The position numbers and the translations under genes were made by a program. The notes under the pieces are model-generated. The model was not told the origin of the DNA. It made no database searches and saw only the letters and a program-made list of their open reading frames with translations. This document shows positions 33,601 through 45,815 of a stretch of DNA of 64,000 nt, in pieces. The stretch covers positions 11,227,730 to 11,291,729 of the forward strand of contig CAIIXF020000007.1 in assembly GCA_903813345.2 (NCBI GenBank), read 5' to 3'. Numbering within the stretch: position 1 is the stretch's first letter; every line of letters starts with the position of its first letter. The stretch is from Owenia fusiformis (lineage: Eukaryota; Annelida; Polychaeta; Sabellida; Oweniidae).

Positions 33601-34159
33601 AACACCTGTACTTGGCTTTGACTGTTTGGTTTTTGACAGATCTAATTTCATCACTGATTTCTCTTTAGCTATAGATTCACTAGATCTCTTTTCTTTACTG
33701 GGAGTATTACTGGTAGGTTTGCTCTCAAAGGAAACAATCTCCGGTTTTCTCTCAAGAACTTTGAATTCTGTAATTTGCTGTTGGGGCTCATGAGATTTTG
33801 ATTGTTGTTTGGTTGCTAATCTGTCTATGACAGCAGAGAGGGAGCCCTTTCTAGATTTGGTGGCCTTACCTAAGCCTGACACACCAGAGTTGGGTGTAGG
33901 AGTAGTTGGAGTTGGTGGGGTAGCAGATGGTGGGGTTCTATGCGGAACTGGAGGGGCAGACACTGGTGTAGTGGGGCCTTTGGATGGTTGGACATTATAC
34001 AAGCTCTGGGCACCAGTTTTTGGAGGTACAGTGATTGGTTTTAGTTTCAAAGTTGGAGTTTTTGTCATCATTTTAGAATCCTCTTTTCTCACAGTGATTG
34101 GCCTATTTGATGGCCTGGCTGATGATTTAGAGCTACTTTCTGACCCAGTTCCTGATGAG
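30609..34159. repeat. 3551-bp tandem duplication, copy 2
   Basis: This copy is contiguous with the rest of MED1 and is the functional version. See the first copy for boundaries. It also contains the 48-bp palindrome at 30878-30925. Confidence 0.92.
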
Positions 34160-37100
34160 GCAGGTGAGGTCTGGACTCCTGGTTGCTTAGGGGCGCTACT
34201 GGTACTGCTAGGCCTGGGTTTAGCTATTCCAGGGTTACTTGAACTGCCATGGCCTGGTGGCCTGCTTGATTTAACACTACTCCCAGATGAACTAGAGCTA
34301 TGGCTAGATGGTTTACTACTACTGATTGGCTTAGATAAAGATCCTGAAGTTTTTAAACTTGGTGAAGATGACTTTGCAATGGAGGAACTAGGTTTCTTCA
34401 GACCCTGTGAGAGATGAGAATATTTTGTGGATGGAGGGTGTTTGGGAATGGCACTCCCAGATATTGATGAAGAAGACTTTGAAGTAGAGCTAGATGATGG
34501 CACTTTCACTAAAGGAGACACTGAACTTTTTGAACTTGAGGAAGAAGACTTTAAACTCGAAGATGAACTGGACCTGGCACCGGATGATGATGAACTTGAG
34601 GATGGTTTAACATTGGGGCTTGATGAAGACTTTAAGCTTGGAGATGAGGAACCTTTTACATTACTGTATGGTAATTTTACACCAGAGGAAGATTTCATAG
34701 AAGATGTTTTTGAACTTTGAGGCTTATTTATGGAAGGCGATGATGATGTTGATGACGACTTTAAACTAGGAGAGCTAGATTTAACACTCCCTGATTTTAG
34801 AGATGAGGAAGAACTATGAGATTTACTATCTGAGGGTTTAGACTGGCTAGACAAGACCGGGGATTTAATATCTGGTGGTGTGGGGGTGGTAGGTGTGGTA
34901 GCAATTTTAAACTGATCGGGCCCATGTGTCACAATTTTAATTTTTGTTTTATATCCGTGCTTTTCAGATGAAGATGATGAAGATTTAGATTCATCATATT
35001 TCCTTTTTTTGTCCTTTTCTTTTCGATACTCATCACGTTTACGTTTTTTATCACCACTTTCATCATATTTGGAGCTTTTCCTCTTTTTCTCACTTTTATC
35101 CGATTTACTAGGCCTGAATTGTGAACTAGATTCAGACTCAAAATTATACACAGATTCTTTATCATTGACACTAAGAGATCTTTGGGCATTTTTGTCACCT
35201 GACCCTTTATGACTTAAATCCAGAACATGTTGAGGAGAATCTGTCCTACCACTGCTAGTTTTCATAGAAGATACAGATTTATGTTTATACAGTCTTTTCT
35301 CCTCACCATGTTTAGATTTATATTTTTTCTCTTTTTTGATTTCGTGTTTTTGATGGCTGCCACTGCTACTACCACTAGAGGGCATTGTGGTCTTAGCTTT
35401 GTTTACGTCGGGTTTTTTCTCAACGAGTTTCGATGCCAGCATTGCTACGGCATTACTGGTGCCAAATGCACTGGCGTCACAGGCTGCCATATCCATGCTC
35501 TCCTCATTAGGAGGGTTTAAGGTATCACCAAAAGTAGGGTCAGGATTGAGCAGTTCTGTGTTAAAATCCAATGGGTCATTTGACTCATTTTTGAATGCAT
35601 TGTCGGCACTGGTGTTTGGAGTGCTGCGATCACTTCTTTGAGATGAACTCATGAAATCTGTAGGTGTAAAGTGGCCATCTTTGCCAGTAAATATATCCGA
35701 ATCAGCATGCATTTCACCAATGTTACCTATGATGTCATCCAGGCTAGAATTGCTAGGTCGTTGTTTGTTGGCCATGTTATGTGGACTATCTCCTGGGCTA
35801 CTTCGTTCCTTCTTGATGTCATTATCTGTGAGCAAGCTAGCCATGTCCATACTATGTTGTGGTGAAGGGGTCGTCAGGCCTGGTTTAGTCTCCTGTTTGA
35901 TTATATTATCCAATGAGGAGGCTAGCTTTGATACATGTGATATGCTGGTGTCTGAATCACCTCCACCAGCTTGTAAGGGGAGCCCCATTTCATACGTACT
36001 ACTGCTGGGCTCCACATCCATCTGCATTAGCTCCTTGTTGAATTCTTCTTGGCTCATCTTTCGTGGTCGTTTTGCAACGGGGCTACTCAAAGGAGATTTC
36101 TCTGTGCTGCTACGACTCCGAGGACGTCTCGGTTTTCTTGGTTTCATAGGTGGCGCTGCCATAGGGTTCGGTAGTGACCCTGGTTGATCACCTAGCAACA
36201 CAGACAACATGGACTGATGTCCTCCAGGAGGATTCCCAGTATTCTCCGGACTGTCTGCAGCTGTATCCAACAAACTGGCCAACATTGGGTTACGTGATAC
36301 TTTATCAACAGAATGCGGGTCTACAGGATGTGGATGCTGTACTGGTAGCTCTCCGCCAGGCAGATGGTGGTCAACCAATGAAACAGTACGTCCAGAATAA
36401 CCAGTGGGACGATGAGCTGTATTCTGATAAGGATTTGGCGATATTAGAGAGTGGTCTATGTCCATTGATTCGTGTTTACTTATCAGCTTCTTCGCTGTAA
36501 TTGTTAATCCCACCGATGGCACAGTCAGTTGTTCAGTGGCTTTCAGCATGATTGCACGCAATGTGATTGGAATAGACAAACTCCTGAAATTAGAAAAAAT
36601 ATAAGTTAATTATGCTATTAGTTAAAGGGGAAATTCATAAATAACCTTCAATATTTTGTGATGATATATAACTTACATAATGATTGGATTTAGTTATAAA
36701 CCGTCTTTTCTGTCATAAGTGAAGCTTGAAAAAATCATTCATGCCAACTTATATGTTACAAGATGACTTCGTGATATTTTTGCATGAGTACAATATTTTT
36801 TTCATGAAAACATTTTAAGCCATAGCTAGAGTCAAGTAGTACCTTTGTACGAGCTTCGATGGGAAGTCCTCTGGGCAGATCTCAGATGCCTCATCCAAAG
36901 TGTAGAGCTTCCCTTTAATAGCAGCCAGCTCACTCAAGTCAAACTCAACTGAAACAAAATAACAAAAATGACTTGAATTGAAAGGATTCAAACAGATGGA
37001 TGTGAATTTTAAGGAAATAAATAAGTTTATTTAACAATAGTTTTTAGTTGATCAATATTCTAAATCATAAGAAAACTGAAAATAATAAGTTTTTTTCTAA

Positions 37101-40100
37101 CATTTGATGATTTTTGGGTAAGATTGGTCGAAAAGACTTGTGATCAATATTTTGATTAATAAGGAATGGTTTTACCAAAGAAATTGGCAATATTAGGAGA
37201 GTTAGGACTGTAAAAACAGTCCCCTTTTCAAATGGAAAATCATTTAATTATCTCCAGTGAATTTATTTTCCATCTTTGCAGTCATTTACTATACACAAGG
37301 CGACTATATATGGAACATTGACATAATGTATTTGACAAGGTTCAACCCATCATACATACCAGATGCCATAGAGTCCTGTAAAGGATGCTCAAACATTACG
37401 CTTATGTGCTGTAGAGAAATCGGGTTGACTTCAAAAACTATAGCATTTCTGCTGTCTAAAATATAAAAACATTGGAATTAGGCAAGAATTATGATATTCT
37501 CTGTTTAGCATAATTTTGTATTTGGCTGACAAAAAGATGACAGCATGCAATATTTTATTTTGTTACATTCACTCATTATAATGTATTTCAGTGATCTCCC
37601 CGGAATATTTTCTCGACTGGGTATATGCTTAATCCTCATTCTATCTGTTTTCAATATTTCACAGTTTGGCATCATGCAGAGACATGCAGGGGAATGTAAT
37701 TTATATTTTGTCAACCAGATGCTGCATCCGGTTGCTCTTATGCAGGGGAGATCACTGTATTCTGTAAAACATATGCAATATGGTCTTACACATACCTCCT
37801 TTAACCCCACATCTGATACAGCTGCCAATGAGTGTATTAAACAACAACTGCTGACGCAGATGAAGCAGAATCTGAGGCACATTTGTGGGGTGTACAAAAG
37901 GAATCTTTGAGATACATATCCCTGTCAATTCATCAGAGCCTTGAGATCCTGTGTTGAGATAGTAGCTGTGGAGCTGATCAGGCAATTTCTGAATAAAACA
38001 ACATCCCTGATTAAGTGTGCTAGAGATGGTATCTACATTGTTATGTATTCACAAAATAAATGAAAAAATGTGGTCGATTTTATATATTCCTTCCATATAT
38101 TCTCTGATTCTTTTACCCGAATGCTCAACTTATCAACTGTTGAAAAAAGAAATGAAGTCTTAAATTGTTGAAATGGAGCATTCCCTCATTGGTCAATATT
38201 TTCTAAGCGTGATTCTGATGTCACTATCTTGATAGATGTCAGATGATCATACATTTTCGATATGACTCTGGGGGTCATTACCAGAAACTTCATTAAGAAT
38301 TCCTAAACCAATTGTTTTAACCATACAATTAATGATATCATAGAAAGAGAACAATAGACTTTTGAATTCTAAACTTTCTGTTTTCAGACACTAATGACAG
38401 AGTGAAACGGGGATGAGAAAGCTTATAGCTTACCACAAATGTTCCTTCTTCAGCTTGGTCCTTCCATGGCTTGTTGGTAGCCTCTTCCCAAATGAGAGAG
38501 ACAAGGGATCCACTTTTACCTTGGGACATACCAATATCTATGCCTACAAATAAACGGCAATAATTAGTCAAACAATGGCAACACATTAAGGACACTTTCC
38601 TAGAACTGTCAAAATCTATGCAGACAAATAAACAACAATAAGTTCAACAAAGAAGTTCAGTTTAATAATTATACTTTCCCATTATTGTCAATATCATGAC
38701 ACATCTCCTTACCTGTGCTTTGCTGAATCTTTCTTATGAGTTGAAGAGCAACTGGTATTGGCTTGTCTAGTTTCAATACAAACACAGAAGGCATACTGAT
38801 ACTGTTCACTTGGTTGATTTGGGCAAATGACGGCAAACTGAAACAGAACAAAGAATTAGGCTATTAGCATATATTAATGACATGTACTCTTTTCAACTAC
38901 TTATAAAGCAGATATGAAAGATGACAATATTACACATGTAAAAATCAATCTAAAAATACCCAAAATTGACCCTCAATTCACTAACATTATGTGAGATTGT
39001 CTATAGATCTTATGTCAAATGAACTCACACGTAACTTTGAATCTTAACATTCAGAGAGCTATTTCTCAAAACATTGCGATCTAAGATTCCAATACTTCTT
39101 TTCAACCTCATATTCAATTTACTTAATATTCAAAAAAGTATTGTTGACTCATATTTTGAGGAACAACCAACAGAATGAAAGATGATTAAAGATATTACCT
39201 TTTTCCATCTGTGTTCTTTGTTATTGAACATAGAGGAATGGTTTGAAGCTTATGAGGTGTGGAAGCCTCGATATGTACAGTAACATAGCGACCCAACTTG
39301 TGCTCAGTTATTTCTGCAAATAGAAACTAGCAATTCATTGGTGTTATCTGTTAACATCATTGTTAATCTCTGTCAATGATGTAGACTCAATTATCTCTTA
39401 TCAAGTTTCAATCATGCATGTCTAATTTCCTTTTGTTGAGACATAATGTAAGACACTAGAAAAAATGCACTGGTAGAAAACTAAGTCTGGATACACTATT
39501 ATTTCACTGCTGGTTTAATCATGATTTAATCAGTTGCCGGGATATTCTTCTAATTCCTGTTAAGAATTCAACTGACCCATAAGGACTAACTGGGGTTTAG
39601 ACCCTGGATCATTGGTTGTGCCGTTACATGGATACAATTTGCAAAATTCACCTTTCAATAGGTAAATTATTGTACATGTAAAGTTTATTGTTTGAAGCTA
39701 TTTCATTCATAAATTCATATCTATTTAATTTCATACAATAGGCATTTCACAGGAAAAACAAGCCGAAGTGGACATATCATCCACTTGTCTAACAGTGTTC
39801 TAAAACAAATCTTAAACGTTTTATGTTGTACAGTATAACTAACCTTCTATTGACATATTGTAGATTGACTTAGTTTTAGGATCCAGGAGATGGTAGGGGG
39901 TAACAAAATATGTCAACTTCAAGGCTCTACCCCCTACCCTGGGGGTGAGGATGCCAAGGGGAGTCTTGTGAATGTAGTTGGTTACATTACTTATACCACT
40001 GGAAAATAAACATAATTGAATACTCTTTCATTCTAGCCATATAACATGCATGAATGAATTGTATCATACAATAGATGATAGTTGAGTGAATTTACAATAA

Positions 40101-42493
40101 TTATATTGAAAATATGCATCTTGAAATACAAAATTCAATATTTGTCTATTTTAGATATTTCTCAGTAATACATTAAAAATGGAATGCATTTGAATTATGA
40201 GAAGAAAAAGTACTAAAGGATATCTGAAAACTCTTGCAAAGTAAGACTACTATTAAACTCATGACCAGATTATTATGAAGGACATGACATTAAAATTGAA
40301 AGAATTTGAATTGTAGAAAATAACTTTCAAAAGATATATTATGCGATCATTATTTTGAAAGTTACCTCTGTAGCTGAGCTAGATTCTTCAGGTCAATTTC
40401 CAATGACTGCAGAGAAATATAAGACTTTAAGTTGCCACCTTTAGACTTCCTAAAAGACAGAATATATTCATTATTCCTAGTTTGCATTTCAATACTATTC
40501 TTAAATAATACATCAGGAGTATACTGGTTTGCAGAAATTTAGCAGAAATATATTTAATAGACTATAATAACATATGAAAAATTTAAAATCCCAGATAATA
40601 TATTAACAGTTTGAGATTTAATGGGAGTTTTCAATTATCTAAAGGAAAATACTGTTCTTCTATGAAGGAAACCACACCTTTGATTCATTGATCTGATTAA
40701 TTCATCGAAGAAAGTCTTCTTACATTTTTGAACATGGATTTATAGCTTCTTCATGAAAGAATGAGAGAATTAAAAATATCACAAATAAATTGAATTTATC
40801 ACTTGCACCACGAAGAAAATTTGAAAACCATGCGTCTGACATTTTGAACATGTGTGGATATTTCTTGCACCAAATTAAGCAAAAATGATGGGAATATCAT
40901 TGGTCTTACTTGTCTGTTCCTACTTGATGCATCTCAGCTATACCATGTAGGTGGCTAGAGAACTCCTCATAGTCGTGATCATTTAGAATCTTTTGTAACT
41001 CTGGACAACTCTGCAAATAACAATATATAGTGAGGTGAGGATGGACTTTCATAAGTATATCGAAACTAACTAGGTCAGGGTCTCTGTCACTCTTTTTGAC
41101 CCTGGAAGAATTGGAGTACTTTATAAGAATTTTGATTCTAATATGATATCATCTTCTTGAAGTTAAACATATAACAGGACACCTAAAAGTTGCCAAGCGA
41201 TTTCAAGTCCAATATCAAAAACAATCAATATAAAACACTTACCATACCCACTGGACTGGACTGTCCATGAGCAATAGTGACTTCCCGAACCTCTCCATTC
41301 TGACTGACTGACACTTGCACATAGAATCCCTCCTGACTGAAGAAACAATCCAGGTTATTCTGGTTGAACTTCAGTCCTGTTTGCTTGGCAAGACACTCCA
41401 GTTTTTCCATTACTGACTGCAGACCACAGGCTGTAAATATCAATAAGTACAGTAATGTGAATGTGTCTGTCATTGTAAAAACACATGTATTCTATTCTCA
41501 AAATGAAAGAAACAGGAATTTGTCTTTTCACATACTTTTTGAGAAATGAATAAACTAAAATTAAATTTCAATTCTTTTTTCAGACAGTAAAACTGGAGTA
41601 TATAGAGAGGAAAACATCAGCATCATCATTGAAAGGACAACTTTTACAATCTATTCATTGCTGCCACTTTTAACCTACTCTACTATATTATGATTTACAT
41701 ACTTCTGACAGCTTTCTGTAATCTACCTAGACATCTCTGTAAGTGTAGCCTGTCTTGCAAATCTGACTGATGACGTTTATCCTACAATTAGAACATAGAG
41801 TATCAGGCTTTTTAAACCAATGACTCCATAAATCATCTGTTGCATGCCACAATGTCAAGTTTTTAAAATACATTCATTTACATTAAAAAAATTCCAAGGA
41901 GGACTGGCAGAGTGCAACATCGATATTTTTGCCATTTATGGGCATGTTGTGATTACAAAATTCGAACAGCTGCCATTTTGTTCACTTCAACATTTGAATC
42001 TTATTTCCAAACAAAAAATTCCAAAACTCACAAGAAATGATCCAGACATTGGTTTCAATCTTTTGGACCGTTTATTTTGAATTTTATAATTTCATAAAAT
42101 AATGACATTTCAACGTTTTTATTGTTGGAAAATATTGAGTTCCGATCCCGAGAGCCAATCCTCACTAATAATATATAACATTGCTCACATGATTTGTCAT
42201 GTATATGTGAAGTTCAGAATTGGCCTTCAGGCATCAAATAGCAGTACAGTACATGTATCTTGAAATCCGATCAATGTTAACTTAATAATTGAGTCAATTT
42301 TAGAGATACTTGAACTAATAAGATTTAACAATGTCATAATGGCAAAAATAATCACAAGATTTCATGATAAATTCCAAAATTGTAAACTTACTGTTAAAGA
42401 CATTTTGATGTTCTTTGATGTATCAGACCACGACTTGAGCTGTGACGTGCGGTTCCGCACCCTCTCCATCAATTCTGAGTATTTCTGGTCCAT
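32389..42493 (-). CDS. MED1: Mediator complex subunit 1, 13 coding exons
   Basis: Exons read downward: 42493-42392, 41781-41703, 41430-41243, 41010-40910, 40449-40366, 39998-39844, 39313-39199, 38837-38713, 38543-38434, 37988-37796, 37455-37360, 36948-36843, 36583-32389. All are AG/GT and in frame, about 1882 residues. The ATG (MDQKYSELMERVRNR) lies in the first listed exon; a 5' UTR exon must lie upstream. Residues ~1-500 form the MED1 fold that docks on Mediator; LVQRSLSIPITLRAI matches the vertebrate family closely. Two LXXLL nuclear-receptor boxes follow at 586-590 (LASLL) and 611-615 (LSVLL). The rest is a disordered Ser/Lys/Pro-rich tail with a long poly-Ser tract, ending in an acidic ELMDAAI motif like that of vertebrate MED1. 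It works in the nucleus, linking DNA-bound receptors to RNA polymerase II. The 3' end is tandemly duplicated downstream. Confidence 0.93.
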
Positions 42494-43012
42494 ATTCAAC
42501 CCTACAAACACAGTATAGCAACAGTATTATATTTGAGTACATATTCAGCAACATTTGTTTCTATTCAATAATAGTCCCGCGAGAATGCATACAATGAACT
42601 TCAAAATACATAATATAACATATCTTCTGAAAATGGAATAAATATTTGTATAATCATTCTTCATCTAACAGTGTATATTGCACACTTGCTGTTCGGACGA
42701 TTGGTACCTAAAGCTAATAATAATTGAGATTACAGCAAATGAACTGAGATATACTGGTGACAGAAAAGAAAAGTTAACTTTTTGTCAATACTCCTAGACA
42801 TCAGTGATTTGAATTTCCATAATCTTATAAAATGTCTAGAAATATCTCCAGTAGAATATATTCACCAATAATTTCCTTGTATACAGCTTCATACAAGAGT
42901 GTGAATGATACATTTTGATTACCGAAGTAGGGGCATTCTCCGTCAATTGTGCTTAAATTTCTCATGTGTGAATATCCTGCATGTGTACGTATACCTTTTT
43001 TCTTGTTCTTTT

Positions 43013-43071
43013 TTTCGTTCCATGGAAATTTGAGTTTTACATAACTTTCATGGAATGAAAAAAGTTCCGAA
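43013..43071. repeat. Isolated long hairpin
   Basis: TTTTTTCGTTCCATGGAAA pairs with CTTTCATGGAATGAAAAAA across a ~20-base loop. No target duplication found. Confidence 0.5.
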
Positions 43072-43337
43072 AAGCAGATGGCGGAACCATGAAGATTTAA
43101 CAGGTCAAATCATTTTGATATTTTAGAGATATTTTGCCTATATTAGCAAAATGTTTGCTTCATTTGTGCATTCTGTAATTGAGATAAGAGTCAGAATAAG
43201 TTTCGGAAGGAACACTCTATTTATTTTAAAAAAACATTTCTTATTTATTTATTTATAATATATATAGACTGTAACAACATATGAAAAATATGATGATTGT
43301 GATTGTAGATACCAGTCTGAGACACAGTAATCTATAC

Positions 43338-43567
43338 CAGGGCTCTCGCCAGGCTTTTAGACTGTGGTGCAGTACAGCACACTCTATTTAGCTCCCTCCA
43401 CACCCTATTGGCAAATCATGACTGTGTCCACAGTCTAAACTTGACTGAATATACAATAATACCATGTAAAAAGGATAAAACATAACATAAATATGATTTA
43501 TCACGACTGAACGGTTATTCTGAAGATGTTAGCACCACACCCTAAATATTTCCTGGTGAGAGCCCTG
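43338..43567. mobile_element. Small MITE, CAGGGCTCTCRCCAGG ends
   Basis: About 230 bp bounded by CAGGGCTCTCGCCAGG and CCTGGTGAGAGCCCTG, with TATA-type sequence on both flanks. It lies upstream of the MED1 start codon. Confidence 0.65.
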
Positions 43568-45180
43568 TATACGAATAAATGAATATAGAATAAATAATAT
43601 GGACACCACATTTGTATATTTGTATTCCCAATATGTTCTAGGATGTTTAAGGGGAAACGAGAAAATTTGAAACAAATGTGTGACATGTACGCATTTGTTT
43701 TTTCAGTGTTCGTTTTAGTTATGTTCTCCCGAAATATTTTTGCTTGACAATAATCAGAAAAATGTGTACTTGCGTGACATATTCTGTAAATACGCAAATT
43801 GCGGGACAGTTGGACGGCCTGTGACATGCATGTAAAACTTGTGTGTTTTTTTACAACGTGATGTCTCTGAAGCACTGCTATAGATCAAAAAGATGGAAGG
43901 CTAATTCACAGACCTCTGCCAGATTACCTCTTCTTGGTAGTGTCTAGGCTCAATAAATATACTCAAGGACAAGACACAAAGTCTTCGGAAAATTTATATT
44001 TCCTTGATTTTGGAGACAGTTTATCAATAAATATCATATGTCATATCTCAAACGATGCGTACTGTTGTTAGCTTCATCTCCAATCACTAAAACCGCACAT
44101 TCAAGAAAGCGTCTGTTGATAAAAGCATAAAATAAGCAAGCGTATATTTAATGGAGTGCTTTGCCTATTTCCGTTGTTCAAATGTTTATTCCCGAAGTCA
44201 AATGCCTTTTCTAAAAATGTGACCCCACTCCGGATGATGTCAGATCAGAGATTACCGAGAAATCCCATGACGTTTCTTTAAACTCCTGGTGAAACAATAA
44301 CAACGGTTTGTTAGGCTACGCGATCCTTTATCATTGGCTGTTTGTTGCGATGTGACGTAATTCAAGAGACGAACAACATCGGACACTGCCGTAAATTACC
44401 GAAGCACTCCATTATCTTTACGCTCTGAAAATTTGAAATAAATGTCCCGGGAAAATTTGATTTACAGCGTCAATAATTGATATCATGCAACCATTCAAAC
44501 TAATACATAAAGAAGAGATAACAGGGTAAATATTGATCACTCAATGTTTGAGAGATGGAAAAGATAAAGGTCAGTTGCAAGCGTCATATTTTTGGGTGGT
44601 CATTTTTCCGATGTATCATTTTTGGTTGGTGTCTTATCTTCTCATTTATTCTTTCAGCCAATACCAAAAGGGGCTTGATCTGGGTCCAGACCTGTGGGCT
44701 AATGTATTGGATAAGAAATAGATAATTAGTGAGTAGGCCAGATATGAAAAATCAACAAAACAATTTTCTCAAACAATTTACTGAAAAATAAATTTGATTC
44801 ACAAATTAATTTATTAGACTACTTTATCACTCTATCCACTCAATCAATCCTTGCAATACCAATCCTGTATAATCTACATTTAATTCTCAACCGTTTGCAC
44901 GTTAGATATAATATGGCTCTTCAGTACTACCTTTTCTATGGTGTGTTGAATATTGGACCTGCGACGTTCCTCCTCCAGAATTGGCAGCCATCTTTTCTTT
45001 GTGAACCAATGCCATCTTTTGGTGACCTTAGAAATATCCGAAATCCAACGTTATTCTCATTTATATTTACTTTATACTAGTAGTATGGACAAATACCACA
45101 TCCATTATATAGAATACATGTTAATCATATGTTTCGTTTTGTTTGTAGGAGAGTTTAATTGCAAAAATGAACTGAGGTCA
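43568..45180. other. Intergenic region between MED1 and Ral (divergent promoters)
   Basis: No coding exon seen. The two genes point away from each other, so their promoters and the MED1 5' UTR exon should lie here. A minus-strand donor-like AGAGGTAATC is present near 43927 (weak evidence). A CRE-like TGACGTAA occurs near 44353. Confidence 0.45.
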
Positions 45181-45189
45181 AGGTGACAT

Positions 45190-45314
45190 ATCCCAGTGTG
45201 CACTTGCTTCCGCCATTTTACATTGAAAAGTAGGAATAAAAAGCCGGATCAACTTTAGGTGATTTTCCTCTCTTTCGACAGAGGAGAGGGATTTTACACT
45301 GTGTCCATACCATT
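45190..45314 (+). other. Probable Ral 5' UTR exon and core promoter
   Basis: CCGCCATTTTAC at about 45210 fits a YY1-type element common at TATA-less start sites. The stretch ends in CATT|GTAAGT, a strong donor at 45314, and the next acceptor is 45783 just ahead of the Ral start codon. The transcription start was not determined. Confidence 0.5.
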
Positions 45315-45815
45315 GTAAGTATTAATCTTCAAATATATGTAATGCACCAAGTTCATCCATTGGCTGGATGTCTTTATAACTGGACTAAATTATCACTTTC
45401 AAATCACAGAAAATAAAAATATTTTTTGGCATCAGAAAAGTTGGAAATTAGCAAACCAGATGTTATGTGTCAGAAAATACAAGAGTCTCACTGTCATTTA
45501 AATCTGCAAACATCAAGCTTTGAATTTTTCATTTCTCAAAACATTGAGTGGCTTCAGTGAAATTCATATCCTTGTCAGAAGTCCATTCATGACAATAAAC
45601 ATTCCACTTTGACTCACAAAGTCAGGATGACTCATGTCACTAAAAAAATGTGTGTAACTCCCTTTTAACGATTTCATATAAAAAAGATAACAAAAATCTG
45701 AGGCATTCACAATTATTGTGATAGCTCCTCATAAACGAACCAGGAAATGGATAATATTAAACAGTGTTTTACTTGCATTCCAGTTTTTAAACGTAAAAAG
45801 CGTCTTCATAGAGCC

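Noticed and set aside
29181-34720. Plus-strand ORFs of 97-202 codons opposite MED1
   Set aside because: They mirror the low-complexity Ser/Lys/Pro codons of the MED1 tail and recur exactly in both duplicated copies; no independent coding signal.
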